Notes: generated by a model from the sequence alone, not told the origin. Positions 35,301 through 46,376 are shown, counted from the first letter of the stretch. The stretch: 64,000 bases of DNA from Nitromaritima sp964584125 (GCA_964584125.1 CAZOYP010000002.1:1-64000), one strand, 5' to 3'. Numbers and translations are program-made.

Positions 35301-37112
35301 TTATGGTTCATAACAATTGGTAATCGGTAATCGACGATCTTTCCCAAACGCTTTAGGTGTAATTTTTATTCCTGGGGGACCTTGTCTGCGTTTGTATTCG
35401 CTCTTGTCTACCAACTTAACTATTTTTTTAATTTCTTTGATCGGAAGACCGGTTCCCTTAAGCTTTTCTATTCCTTTATCTTCCTCTATGTACCGGGCTA
35501 AAACTTTATCTAAAACTGAATAGGGTGGGAGAGAATCTGTATCCTTCTGCCCGGACCGTAATTCTGCTGAAGGCTCTTTCATAATAATATTTTCTGGAAT
35601 TAGCAAATGGTCCTCATTTTTATTAATCCATTCCGATAATCGATAAACCCATTTTTTTGGGACATCCTTAATAACGGCAAACCCCCCTGCCATATCACCG
35701 TATAAAGTACAATAACCAACACTAAATTCACTTTTGTTCCCAGTAGTCAATACCAGCCAGCCCATTTTGTTCGAAAGAGCCATCATTAAGTTACCTCGAA
35801 TTCTAGCCTGCAGATTTTCTTCGGTAGTATCCAACGGTAAGTTCTTAAATACTTTGGAAAGAATTTTTTCGTAGGCTAGCATAGCTTCTTCTATAGGGAG
35901 TGAAATGACACGCATTCCCAAGTTTTTTGCTAAAGCCTCCGAATCATCTATACTTCCTTGTGAAGAATACTTAGAAGGCATAGTAATACCCACTACATTT
36001 TCTGAACCGATTGCCTTGACCGCTATTGCGGCTGTAAGAGCTGAGTCAATTCCACCACTTAACCCAATAGTTGCCTTATTAAAACCATTTTTTTTCAAAT
36101 AATCGTGAGTTCCAAGAACCAAGGCCTTGAAAACTTCTTCTATAGACTCCATCCTACGAACCCGACGCTTTGAAATAGTTGGCTTACTCACATGGTTTAA
36201 AACCGTCGGGACATAATATGTTCTAATTGATGAATTTATCGATTTTTTTAAATTTTGTTTTGCATTCTTCGGATGAATTTTTAAATCTGCATAAATCATT
36301 TCCTCTTCAAATGCATTACCTTTCGCTAAAAAAATTCCATCCGGGGAGGCCACAAGGCTATGCCCATCAAAAACCAACTCATCCTGACCACCTATCAAAT
36401 TGGCATACACTATGTGCGCCTTGTATTGGCGAGCTCGCTGGCGGATCATGTTTTCGCGTGCCTTACCCTTGCCTTTAAAATAAGGAGACGATGAAATATT
36501 AAGAAGAACATCTGCTCGTCCTTTTTCGCAAATTTTTTGACCTGGCCCACTCATCTCCCAGATATCTTCGCATATAGTTAAGCCTATCTTTATCCCATTC
36601 ATCACAAAGCAGGTTGGCTCATCACCTTCCACAAAATATCTTTTTTCATCAAAAACTCCATAGTTTGGGAGAATCATTTTTCTATAATTTCCAAACACTT
36701 TTCCTTTATGTAGCAATGCAGCGGAGTTATATAGACTTTTTTTAACCTTTTCAACATAGCCAACAACAGCGACAATTCCTTTAACACCTAACGCTAAATG
36801 GTTTAAGGTTTTTTTATTTTTTGCAATAAAATCATCTTTAAGAAGTAGGTCTTCTGGTGGATACCCTGTCAAAGTAAGCTCTGGGAATAAAACTAAATCG
36901 GCTCCATATTTATGGGCCTCCTTGAGGCTATTTTCAACACGATTTGCGTTATACTCAAAATCCCCCACAACCGAATTCATCTGAGAAATGGCTACACGCA
37001 GATTCACTTGAGAAGAAATTTGAGAATCTACAGCCTTTGTCTTTCCTTGGGTTTTCTTAATAACCCTTTGTATTGAGAGCGATTTTCTTTTTATTTTTCT
37101 TTCCCTCCCCAT
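35301..37112 (-). CDS. nadE: Glutamine-dependent NAD+ synthetase
   Basis: Final step of NAD synthesis: amidates deamido-NAD with ammonia released from glutamine. The 603-residue two-domain enzyme has an N-terminal nitrilase-type glutaminase with the triad Glu78 (FPELTLTGYPP), Lys145 (NYRKMILPN) and Cys181 (LTICEDIWEM), and a C-terminal ATP-pyrophosphatase synthetase with the P-loop SGGIDSA at 352-358 and TGNKSEFSVGY. A basic 36-residue leader precedes the nitrilase fold; a GTG at its end has no ribosome binding site, whereas the ATG at 37112 has GGAGG, so I keep the long form. It completes the pathway begun by nadA (2197-3225). Confidence 0.95.
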   Translation of the reverse strand: MGRERKIKRKSLSIQRVIKKTQGKTKAVDSQISSQVNLRVAISQMNSVVGDFEYNANRVENSLKEAHKYGADLVLFPELTLTGYPPEDLLLKDDFIAKNKKTLNHLALGVKGIVAVVGYVEKVKKSLYNSAALLHKGKVFGNYRKMILPNYGVFDEKRYFVEGDEPTCFVMNGIKIGLTICEDIWEMSGPGQKICEKGRADVLLNISSSPYFKGKGKARENMIRQRARQYKAHIVYANLIGGQDELVFDGHSLVASPDGIFLAKGNAFEEEMIYADLKIHPKNAKQNLKKSINSSIRTYYVPTVLNHVSKPTISKRRVRRMESIEEVFKALVLGTHDYLKKNGFNKATIGLSGGIDSALTAAIAVKAIGSENVVGITMPSKYSSQGSIDDSEALAKNLGMRVISLPIEEAMLAYEKILSKVFKNLPLDTTEENLQARIRGNLMMALSNKMGWLVLTTGNKSEFSVGYCTLYGDMAGGFAVIKDVPKKWVYRLSEWINKNEDHLLIPENIIMKEPSAELRSGQKDTDSLPPYSVLDKVLARYIEEDKGIEKLKGTGLPIKEIKKIVKLVDKSEYKRRQGPPGIKITPKAFGKDRRLPITNCYEP

Positions 37113-37257
37113 GCGCCTCCAATTTTCAACAAAAATAAAGATTTTTTTGCTATAAAAAATATTATATTATTTAAGTCTCTTAAAACATTTAAATAGATTA
37201 TACTACAATCACACTTATTCATTTTTCAGAAATATCCACCCTTAAACTAATGGTCTT

Positions 37258-37689
37258 ATGCCTGAATTATCTGGAGTTGAAGGAAGCATTAAGCACTGCA
37301 TTGAAAAAAATGGTTTCCCAAAAAAAAGTGTGCGGTTACCCTTCAAATCAGTCCATGCAAGTTGTAAAAACCATAATACCGCACTAAAAGAAGTACTCAG
37401 CAACTTAACTCAACACAAAATTATTGGAACTATTCAAGGAGATTTTATTGAATTTCGAGCCAGCAATAATTTAAAGGCACAACCACATGCCCAAAAGCAA
37501 ACAAATGGCTCATCAAAAACAACCATACCCAATATTGATGATCTCAATGAAATGGCTCAATCATGTATATCCAAAATGACTCCTGAACAAATGAAGGAGC
37601 TGCAAAACACGGTCTTGAATATGAGCGAAGAAGAAAGGGAAAATATACTCAAAAATTTCTCCCAACAATTCTTTAAAAACAAACCTTAA
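37258..37689 (+). CDS. Hypothetical protein
   Basis: A 143-residue protein I do not recognise. The first 65 residues (SIKHCIEKNGFPKKSVRLPF to TIQGDFIEFR) look folded, with alternating hydrophobic strands. Residues about 70-90 are polar, Asn- and Gln-rich, like a linker. The last 50 (MTPEQMKELQNTVLNMSEEE) form a predicted amphipathic helical pair. No signal peptide or membrane helix. It is divergent from nadE and followed after 29 bases by another orphan gene. Confidence 0.65.
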   Translation: MPELSGVEGSIKHCIEKNGFPKKSVRLPFKSVHASCKNHNTALKEVLSNLTQHKIIGTIQGDFIEFRASNNLKAQPHAQKQTNGSSKTTIPNIDDLNEMAQSCISKMTPEQMKELQNTVLNMSEEERENILKNFSQQFFKNKP

Positions 37690-37718
37690 AAAATCATACA
37701 ATTTTCTTTTAAATTTAA

Positions 37719-38591
37719 ATGCTTATATTCGCTAAAGATATTTCCAAAAAAGATTTTATACATACCGCCGAAGATCAAGACCCTGAGCTCAAAAAATATA
37801 TGGATTATCAAAGGTGTTTATTCCCCTACACTATTATAAGAGGTGGCTTAGACCTAGCGTATAAAGAGGTAGACGATATTCTAAACTATCTTGATAACGG
37901 TAACCAACCACCCAGCGATTCTAATCGGCAAGAATATCCTTCTGATATCCCTGACTGGTATCAATCAAGATTCCCATGGACAGCTAGCTTCATAAAAATT
38001 GAGAATATTCATAGCATTCTAGTAGTTTTAATAAAAGCTATGGACTCCTTCCGCACATATGAAAAGATGAACTCATATCATCTAATGGTTATTTATGATT
38101 CTAGTTTTAATATTATAGAGCTATATAATAGCTTACTGAAAGAATCTCCTGAAAAAGCGCGCGATATTCACCTAAGTCAGGATGAACCTGTTTTCTTTGA
38201 CGACTTTATTAATAATTATTGGCCACATCTTGACTGGATGATTTTATCCCAACCTGACTTTGAACATGCGAAGCACTTAGAGCGAAAACAAAAAATCGAA
38301 CTGGAAATTCAAGAAAGAATGGCTGACGGTGAAGAACCTATCAAGGCTCTGAAAAACACGAGCAAGCAGTTTGATATAGATGAAAGTTCGCTTGAGCTTT
38401 TAAGTAGAAACAAAGTATTACAAAATTTTTTAGGTTTAGAAACTATTTCATTAGATGAAACCCCATATAACTTATTGTGTGAAGAAGTTGACAGCGGCAC
38501 TAAATATGGTCTCATGCCTCTAATAGACTCAGAGTTTTTAATAAATATGCGCCATCAAAAAAAATCGGGAACTTCTTCTTTGAAAAACTAG
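37719..38591 (+). CDS. Hypothetical protein
   Basis: A 290-residue soluble protein with no family I can name. It is rich in aromatic and acidic residues, especially in the first 180 (DYQRCLFPYTIIRGGLDLAY, IPDWYQSRFPWTASF, FINNYWPHLDWMILSQPDFE). A charged helical segment near residues 185-225 (AKHLERKQKIELEIQERMAD) may be a coiled coil. The gene is AT-rich, starts from ATG without a strong ribosome binding site, and lies between another orphan and a GAF-like gene in the same direction. Confidence 0.62.
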   Translation: MLIFAKDISKKDFIHTAEDQDPELKKYMDYQRCLFPYTIIRGGLDLAYKEVDDILNYLDNGNQPPSDSNRQEYPSDIPDWYQSRFPWTASFIKIENIHSILVVLIKAMDSFRTYEKMNSYHLMVIYDSSFNIIELYNSLLKESPEKARDIHLSQDEPVFFDDFINNYWPHLDWMILSQPDFEHAKHLERKQKIELEIQERMADGEEPIKALKNTSKQFDIDESSLELLSRNKVLQNFLGLETISLDETPYNLLCEEVDSGTKYGLMPLIDSEFLINMRHQKKSGTSSLKN

Positions 38592-38704
38592 ATAGATTCT
38601 TTGTTAAAGTTAAAAAATAATGCTACGTTATGGTCAACTTTATTCCGATAAAAAAAGACTTTATTGTAGTTTTCTAGCGATTGCTAGACAATCTGGAGAT
38701 AAGT

Positions 38705-39469
38705 GTGAGCTGCTATATTAAATTTAATGGCTGGGCAGGAGAAGATTTAAATGGAACTACAGCCCGTTTTGCTAAAATTTTCAAAATGGACTCTGGCAAA
38801 GCAAGCCGAGCAATGCGAAGAATAATTAACAATGGAGGCTGGCAATTTCAATGGCCTGTTTCAGACGATCAGGCAAAACTAGCGCACAGCTATTGCCGCT
38901 GGCTTGGATTTGATTTAAAGCTAATCCCAACTAAAAATTTCTTCCAATCAAACAAAAATAATAATAAACCGATTAGCTCCTCTTCTTTGGAACTAACTAA
39001 ATTTTCGCCTGAACTACTCAATCAACTTGTAGAGTTAACTGCCAATGTGAGTAACGCATTTACCATTGCTCTGTATAAAATAAATCTAAGCGGAAAAACC
39101 TTAACCTTGCGTCATTACATTTCTTTGAGCACAAACTTTAATCCAGAGATAAAAGTCGGTTTTGGAAAAGGTCTTATAGGAATGGTAGCGAAGAATAAAA
39201 AACTTCTTATTGAAGAAAATTACAAAAACAGCTCTGCAATAATTGATTTTTATAAGAAAAAAGAGGATTTAAAAAGCTATCTTATCACCCCGGTAATTCA
39301 CGAGAGTCTCGAGGGAGCACTTTATATTGACTCAAAAGAAAGCTATAACTTCCCCACGAAACTACAAAAAATATTGTCCGGCCTAGTAAATCAGATTGCT
39401 TGGCATTTAAATCATGAAAGAATATTACCTTTGACCAACAAACCTAAATATTCAGGGAAAACCTCATAG
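38705..39469 (+). CDS. GAF-like domain protein with novel N-terminal region
   Basis: A 254-residue protein. The C-terminal half (about residues 105-240) has a GAF-domain pattern: an NAFTIALYKINLSGKTLTLRH sheet, VGFGKGLIGMVAKNKKLLIEE (the common G-x-G-x-x-G-x-V-A step), SYLITPVIHESLEGALYIDS and a final helix. The N-terminal 85 residues (TARFAKIFKMDSGKASRAMRR) may be a winged-helix fold but match nothing I know. GAF domains usually sense small molecules. The frame begins at a TTG (38681), but the GTG at 38705 has GGAG six bases upstream and I prefer it. Confidence 0.68.
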   Translation: MSCYIKFNGWAGEDLNGTTARFAKIFKMDSGKASRAMRRIINNGGWQFQWPVSDDQAKLAHSYCRWLGFDLKLIPTKNFFQSNKNNNKPISSSSLELTKFSPELLNQLVELTANVSNAFTIALYKINLSGKTLTLRHYISLSTNFNPEIKVGFGKGLIGMVAKNKKLLIEENYKNSSAIIDFYKKKEDLKSYLITPVIHESLEGALYIDSKESYNFPTKLQKILSGLVNQIAWHLNHERILPLTNKPKYSGKTS

Positions 39470-39544
39470 TTAAGCAAATTTTTTTAAAGAAAAGCCTTTT
39501 ACCCCAGATCCTTTGATAACATAAAATTTTTCTATCTAAAAAAT

Positions 39545-42500
39545 TTAACGGAATGAGTTTTGCTGTAAAGGAATGTTACTTCCCCCAATCGGCCGTGCTC
39601 CTAAAACTGGAGTTAAGTTACTAGATCTATTTCTTCGATTTTTGCTTGTAACGGGCTTTCCTTCAATGGAAGATTTTTTTGGATTTTTTTGAGCTATCTT
39701 TTTTTCCTCTGATTGTTTTGCTGCCATCTTACTAACCATTTTTTCCCAAAGAACCTGCTTTTTGTCTCCCTTATTTTTCTGTAATAATCGATTATTTTTT
39801 TTTGACCTCGACTTTAGAACTGGCTCTAATTTAGCGACTTTGGCTCTTTCACTTCTATTCCCTAAAAGGGTTTTTAATTCAGAGGGCCCGCCGATGTTAA
39901 TTTCTTTTACATCCCTTGAAAACTCAATTAAAGAATCAGGTGCACTAAAAATATCTGTCACATAAGAATTCATTGAACCACCAGAACCTAAACTTGCTAT
40001 AGCTTTATTACCTGTGCCGCTTTTTTGAAGAGTCATTTGAATAACATCACTTTCAACTGTTTTTGCAAGTTGAACCGTACTTTCGACCGATACATCACTC
40101 ACAGATTTTCCAGATCTACCTAAAATCTGATCCACAACACTGATAGATTTAGGTTGGCGTTGTATAAAAGCGATTTCTCCCAAGGAACCATCAGGGAGAG
40201 TTGCCAAGTCTTGGCCAATCAAACTACCATAATATGAAACTGTAACATCTTTATCATTCGCATTCTGAGTCATACTACTAACTTCAATATCATCTAATTC
40301 ATAAATATTTATATCCCCTGAGATACTGTTAGTAAGGTCTATAGAATGTAATGTGGTTTCAATCGGATTTGCTGACATACCAAACCCATTATTAGAAACC
40401 ACAATCAACCTACCATTTGCTGCTTCAATATCTGTGGACTTATCCGAGTCCCCGTCAAATATTCCACCACCTGTCGAGGTAAGTGAAATAGCAGAATCAG
40501 AACTATTCGATGAGGCCAGCGAACTAGTCAATGTCAAATCTCCACTGGATTGTAAAGTAATTGTTCCACCAACATCTTGAACTCCTAAGATATTCATGGT
40601 TTGGCTAGTTCCACCAACTTTTACAGACTGATTGCCTCCTATTGCCGAAGTACCTAGGGTGATAGAACTATTCGTCGCAAGTGTTGTGTTCGCTGAAGAA
40701 CCGGTCGTATTAAAATTAACCGCACCCGTAAAATCATTCGATGTATTACTCAATGTGATAGATTGGTTATTCGCACTAGTGGTAAAAGTCGAATTACCTG
40801 CTAACGTTAATGCTGCTGCTCCTGTAATCCCTCCCGTGTTTGCAGTTGCGGTCAAACCATTGAACGTAGAATCTCCACTGGAAAATGCAATACTAGAAGA
40901 ATTTAAATCAACGGTTGTTATATTGGTGCTGTTTGCCGAGCTGATACCGTTTACTGTCATAGCCCCTGCTGTATTATCACCGATGGCTAGTGTTCCTGCC
41001 GTGATTTTCCCCAATTCCGACCCTGTAATTGTCATATTTCCCGATGTTGATCCCAGCCCTATACTACCGCCATCAGATATACTAAGCGTTGTAGTTCCTA
41101 CCCCGGCGTTAATTTCTCCTGAAAGGTCAAAGTCATTTGCTATAAGAGAAAGTGTGCTACCTCCAGTGGAGAAAATCCCTGCTGTATTGCTGAAATCTCC
41201 AGCACCATCATCGTTTGAATCTGCATCCAAAGTTGCTGTGCTACTTGTGGTTACATTTACGCTCTGGGTGATGCCATTTCCTGAGCTAACGCCTAAAGCC
41301 TGAAAGGTTGATGCATTATTAGAAAAATTAACACTGGAAGCGCTTGCTGTGATCAAGTTAAGTGCAGCGACANNNNNNNNNNNNNNNNNNNNNNNNNNNN
41401 NNNNNNNNNNNNNNNNNNNNNNNNNNNNNNNNNNNNNNNNNNNNNNNNNNNNNNNNNNNNNNNNNNNNNNNNGACGTACCTCCAAGACCGATCGTTCCAC
41501 CATCGGACACAGCTATCGTTGTCGAGCTTGTTCCGCTATAGATTGATCCAGAAAAAATTACATCGTTCGCAGTTATAGCAAGAGGATTATTTTCGGTAGA
41601 TACTGTTTTAGAGGTACTGATTGAAAAATCTCCTACACCATTACCATCGCTATCCGCAGTCATAATTGTGGCACCTGCTGTAGTAAAGTCTTCACTTAAT
41701 GAAATGTTGCCGACTGAAGTAAGTGTAAATGCTCCTGCCCCCGTAATACCACCAGAAGTTGTCGACATAGAAAGGTCACCCCCTGCGGTGAACGCTGCTC
41801 CAGCCCCAAAATCAATCCCCGTTGCTCCTGCCAAAGTCAGGGGGCCCGCGCTAGTTATGGATGTAGAGTCAATAGAAAGTTTTCCTGTGTCTGTTGCTAT
41901 CGCTAGACCACTTCCGAAGCTTGCACTACCAGCTTGAGCTGTTAATGAATTAAAAGTAGAGTTGCCATTAGAAAAATTAACACTGGAAGCGCTTGCTGTG
42001 ATCAAGTTAAGTGCAGCGACATTAGTACTGTTCGCGGCAGAGATACCATCCACAGTAATATTACCCGTTGAACTACTACCAATGTTCAATACGCCCGCAG
42101 TTATATTGGCTAGCTCTGTGCCGGTAATACTCATATCACCAGACGTACCTCCAAGACCGATCGTTCCACCATCGGACACAGCTATCGTTGTCGAGCCTGT
42201 TCCACTGGAAACTGCACCTAAAATATCAATATCATTTGCAATGATGCTAATACTTTGGTTATTTGTAGAAGCAATGGTTTTACCGGAGGTAATGTTAAAT
42301 GCTCCTGTGCCATTTGCATCATAGTCTGCATTAAAAACCGAAGGCCGCTCGGTAGATACGTTACCGTTAACGGTAATTCCATTGCCTGCATTTATTGTAG
42401 GTAAGTTAATTGTAGTATTCCCTGTGCCAAACTCTACTGAACCATTAGTGCCACTTGAATTTAATGTGACACCACCTGAAATATGCGCGATATTTACTCC

Positions 42501-44540
42501 ATCGATATACATATTTCCACTTGAACTGTCTCCAATAACTAACTTTGCTGCAGTGATGTTACTTAACTCACTCTGCATCAATGTCAATCCGCAGGCAGAA
42601 CCGTTACAAATAGTAGAAACTGTAGAGGCATTAGCGCTTGCTGTTATGCCATCCAATCCAATTGTTTCGCCGTTCCCACCAAGAATAGTTAATGTTCCAG
42701 TACCTGCGTCCAACGCCCCCGATAAAGAAAAATCTGTCCCTGTAAGAGTGACATCTCCTCCATTGCTATCCATCGCTCCAACTGACAAAGTGGCCCCTCC
42801 TGTAAGACTAATATCACCTCCGTTTGTATCCATTGCCCCAACCGACAAAGTCCCTCCAGCACTCATAACAATACTTCCACCGGAGGTTTCAATTTTGTCC
42901 GACGTATCTGAGAAAGATATATTGCCATTAGTTGCAGTGAAGGTAACGCTTTGCCCGCTTGTTTGAGCAAAGTTTAAACTGTTACCTAAAGTAATAGAGC
43001 TAGTAGCAAGCATATCTATATTGGTGGTAGACGCGACTGCTTCCAAAATATTTTCGTAGGTTGTAAAAGAAGTCGCTGCACTAGCAGAGGCTGTACCCGA
43101 TCCTCCGGAAATAGTTATAGTGTCCGGGTCTAGTAGAAGTGTTCCCGAGTTTCCATTTGCAGCGGTTGTATCAACATTACCAACAAAGTAAAGTTCTTCT
43201 TTACCTGAAACTTCTACGAACCCACCATCACCAAATAACCTTCCACCTCTCGACCTTATGGTTCCAAAAAATTCTGTTCGGCGGTCTGCCCAGAAAATGG
43301 TTCGACCTCCACTACCTCCAGTCACCGCATCAGCAAAAATAGAAACATTAGGCCCAACATAGTTTTCTGTCGCTGTTGGAATCAGACCTAATCCCTGATA
43401 ATCACCACCAACTAATAATAAGCCCCCTCCGGTATCACCTGACACATCAATACGCGCATTATCATAAAGGCCTACTCGGTTACCCAAAATATGAACGACA
43501 CCTCCTGTCTCACCAGTTTCAAAACCTGTTGCATTGATAGTTCCAGAAACGTTGACCAATCCATCACTACCACCCGTAAGATAAATAGAACCATTTTTTT
43601 TTGTTACCGACTGTGCCTGAATATAACCAGACATATTGATTACACTATCGACTAAATTCTGCGCAGTTCGAACATCCACTGCGATCGTCCCACCATCTGC
43701 ATAAATGCTCCCACTGTTAGACACGAGCGAGTTTAATTGTTTTCCGTCAAACCCTGTTACATCTTCTAAAGCCTGACCGTCTAAACCCAAGTTAACCAAC
43801 TGGTCACCATATAGGTCGAGAGTGAAAGTACTTCCAGCCGCAAGGCTTACTTTTCCTAAACGTGCATTAATAATTCCTGTATTTTGAATTCCCGGTGCAA
43901 CAAATGCGACCAAACCTCCTTCTGCTGCAGTAATAGACCCCTGGTTGGCAATTGTATTCGATAACTCTGGAGAGATAGAAAAGTGGTATTGTCCGTTCAT
44001 GAAATTTGTATTCGATATATCGCTTGTCGTAGCAACTAAGCCGTGAACATCAATTTCTGCTCCATTACCAAAAAGAATGCCGTTACGGTTTATCAACATT
44101 AAGTTCCCGTTTGATGTTAGTTTCCCGAATATTGAAGATGGGTCGTTGCCAATCACGCGGTTCAGTGTTACTGAAGTTGCAGATGGTGCTTGAAAATTGA
44201 CATGCTCTCCCCCAGCGATATTAAACGAGCTCCAGTCAATGATCGACTTATCACTACCCTGAGAGACGTTAAGCTTACTGTCTGAAACCTGATTAATTGT
44301 TGCTGAACCCAACTGCACCGTACCATTAGTTGGTAAGGCATAAACCAGGGATGGGAAAATACCTAAAAGATATGTTAGGAGTGAAACTAGAAATACAAGA
44401 CCTCTTCCTGGCCTTCTCATCTGCTTAATTAAATGGTTATTGCAAGAAGAGTTTTTCGCTTGGGAAACAGACTTTTTTTGTTGCACACCCGGATGGACCG
44501 ACTGAATTAAAACTCGTTGTCCTATTTTCATTAAATTCAT
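39545..44540 (-). CDS. Two-partner secretion exoprotein TpsA (filamentous haemagglutinin-like), interrupted by an assembly gap
   Basis: A very large secreted beta-helix protein. An extended signal (hydrophobic core VFLVSLLTYLLGIFPSLVYA) is followed by the TPS secretion domain (LPTNGTVQLG, DWSSFNIAGGEHVNF, NRVIGNDPSSIFGKL, INRNGILFGNGAEIDV), then hundreds of residues of Ser/Thr/Gly repeats such as SDGGTIGLGGTSGDM. The C-terminal 150 residues are strikingly Lys/Arg-rich. The two halves are in different frames because the 100-N gap is only a placeholder; a 120-base gap would give one frame of about 1671 codons. Start at 44540 (AAGGA upstream); an ATG at 44606 is also in frame. TpsB is encoded upstream. 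Confidence 0.88.
41373..41472. other. Assembly gap of 100 N inside tpsA
   Basis: Exactly 100 unknown bases, the usual placeholder length. The 55 bases on the left (41318-41372) and the 55 on the right (41473-41527) are identical to 41967-42021 and 42142-42196, where 120 bases lie between them. The gap therefore sits in one copy of a repeat that an assembler could not resolve. Confidence 0.98.
41967..42196 (-). repeat. 230-bp tpsA repeat, second copy spans the assembly gap
   Basis: Its first and last 55 bases are identical to 41318-41372 and 41473-41527 on either side of the N gap, in the same order and orientation. In the protein it encodes the block from SDGGTIGLGGTSGDMSITG to STNVAALNLITASASSVNFS. 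After gap correction the two copies are 669 bases (223 codons) apart, so the repeat keeps the reading frame. Confidence 0.9.
42741..42860 (-). repeat. Two 60-bp tandem units in tpsA
   Basis: Positions 42741-42800 and 42801-42860 are diverged copies of a 60-base unit, differing mostly at third codon positions. They encode two 20-residue turns around LSVGAMDTNGGD and LSVGAMDSNGGD. Synonymous drift suggests an older duplication than the 230-bp repeat. Confidence 0.8.
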
Positions 44541-44636
44541 ACTATCTTCCTTGCAGATTTCAAGATCAAACAATGTTGAAAGTTTTAATTTCGAGACAGC
44601 CTTCATGAAAAAAACTGCTTATTAAACTCGCTGCTA

Positions 44637-46376
44637 TCAAAACCTTTTAGATAAGCTGAAAAAGAATCTCGGGTCCTGGTTTCCTTCCGCAGCAACATTA
44701 TCTGATACAGGCTTATTCATCTCGAAATAACCAGAAACTGAATCGGTCAAGTTAAACTTCACCCCTAAACCTATCGAGGTAAGGTCTTGTCGTTTAGCGC
44801 CTGTAGAAGTTTGAATCTTATTCCAAACAGATCCATAATCTAAAAAGCTGTAGACTTGTAAGTCTGACAAATAGTCCCATGCAGGACGAAATGCTCTCTG
44901 CAATTCGATTTTAAAGGCAACTCCGTGGTCACCAGTAATTTCTGAAGAATCGTATGCTCGGCCATACTGAGAACCACCTACCCCAAACTCTTCAGATGCG
45001 AGTAGTTTGTCGAAGGAAAATTGCCAAGAAGCAGAACTCAATAAGTTCCAACTAGGTGCCAAACTCTGCATCCTCATGAAACTTCCAGTCAGTTTTGTAA
45101 AATTACTTTTACCCTGTGATCTTGAAAGGTTTGACGACCCTGACTCCGTAGCATCAAAAACGTTCAACCCCTGATTCAAATTAAACCGGATGAGATTTAC
45201 CCCCTTGTACTGGTCAGCGTAGTCATAAGAGAGCCCAATATTCATCACTCTCAAACGATCTTCCGAATCTAACGAACCAAGAATTTTTGTCGACGAGTTC
45301 CTTCCTGTGAAACCCAAATGACCAGTTAAGTTTTTTCCGCGAGACCGAATAAATGGGTGCGTTAACCGCAAAGTAATGGTTTTACTATCTCCGTTAATAT
45401 TAAATTGTTTAAGACTAGAGCCTGGTTCTGAATCACTTAGTGATCCAGAAAAAAATAATCTCGTACCCTCCTTATTGATCGGAATATCGTAAAATGCATT
45501 TAGAAAAAGTAACTCTTCCGTTTGACTCGTAACCACTCCCTGCAAACCCGATCTACTGTGATTTCCAAATAATGAATTCACAGTCAAATCACCCGAAAAT
45601 TGATATGGACCATTGAACTTTGAACCACGGTTATCAGCTCCAACGTGACCCTCGAAAGCCTTATCAGCTAGGACCAAAGTCATTGTCGTAGCACTTGGTT
45701 TATCTTCCGAAGGTGTCAAAATCGACTTCGCCGTCACCCCAGGTAAGTCGTCTATCAACAACAAATACCGTTCCAGATCAAATGCACGTAAAGGACGTGA
45801 TTTGAGAATTTTTTTCCTGTAGTGATCTATCAACTTTCTAGGGCCGCGGACAGGCCCTTGAATATTTATTTTATCTATATAGCCCTCAACAATCGTCAAG
45901 TAGACAACACCGTTCTTTATTTTCTGAGGTGGAACAATCGCCTTAGATAAAATATAACCATCGTTTCGATACTTATTTGTTATCCTTTGAGCTATTTCAT
46001 AAATATCCTTAAGGACTAATTCCTTTTTTAAATAGTCGCGATATAACGGTTTGAAGTTTTTTTTGTCATAAATGGTTGTTCCTTTAATGAACAATTGCTT
46101 TAGAACAAACTTGACTCCTTTTAAATCTTCGGGAAACACCGGCGCCATACTTTTGGGTTCGATAGGAACAACCGAAGACTTTGGACTCGATCGCTTACCA
46201 AACCTACGGTCAAACCGATGAGGTGCTGCCTGTTTATAAGCACGGTCCCGCCCTTCCGGTGAGATTTGAGCCTGGGCCTCACCACTATGGAGCGACCAGT
46301 TGAACATGCCCACTAGAAAAAAAATTACTACTCTAAAATGATTTGACCCTATAAGGGCTCGAGAATTCTCCACCAC
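44637..46376 (-). CDS. Two-partner secretion outer-membrane transporter TpsB (FhaC/ShlB-like)
   Basis: A 579-residue outer-membrane protein that exports TpsA. A signal peptide (VVIFFLVGMFNWSLHSGEAQA) is followed by a basic linker, POTRA-type domains (VKFVLKQLFIKGTTIYD; KNGVVYLTIVEGYIDKINIQG) and a C-terminal beta-barrel of about 350 residues ending in phenylalanine, the usual Bam signal (FFFSLSKRF). DNRGSKFNGPYQFSGDL and FLDYGSVWN match barrel positions conserved in the family. The start is GTG. Its stop lies 31 bases or more before tpsA, as in a classic tpsB-tpsA operon. Confidence 0.93.
   Translation of the reverse strand: MVENSRALIGSNHFRVVIFFLVGMFNWSLHSGEAQAQISPEGRDRAYKQAAPHRFDRRFGKRSSPKSSVVPIEPKSMAPVFPEDLKGVKFVLKQLFIKGTTIYDKKNFKPLYRDYLKKELVLKDIYEIAQRITNKYRNDGYILSKAIVPPQKIKNGVVYLTIVEGYIDKINIQGPVRGPRKLIDHYRKKILKSRPLRAFDLERYLLLIDDLPGVTAKSILTPSEDKPSATTMTLVLADKAFEGHVGADNRGSKFNGPYQFSGDLTVNSLFGNHSRSGLQGVVTSQTEELLFLNAFYDIPINKEGTRLFFSGSLSDSEPGSSLKQFNINGDSKTITLRLTHPFIRSRGKNLTGHLGFTGRNSSTKILGSLDSEDRLRVMNIGLSYDYADQYKGVNLIRFNLNQGLNVFDATESGSSNLSRSQGKSNFTKLTGSFMRMQSLAPSWNLLSSASWQFSFDKLLASEEFGVGGSQYGRAYDSSEITGDHGVAFKIELQRAFRPAWDYLSDLQVYSFLDYGSVWNKIQTSTGAKRQDLTSIGLGVKFNLTDSVSGYFEMNKPVSDNVAAEGNQDPRFFFSLSKRF

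Noticed and set aside
41358..41503. Frameshifted or pseudogene tpsA
   Set aside because: The frame difference is explained by the arbitrary 100-N gap; the repeat copy predicts 120 bases and a single frame.
40353..42966. Long plus-strand open frames (75 to 223 codons) opposite tpsA
   Set aside because: They mirror the repetitive Ser/Thr/Gly codons of tpsA on the other strand, giving Pro/Val/Ala-rich proteins with no start signals or family similarity.
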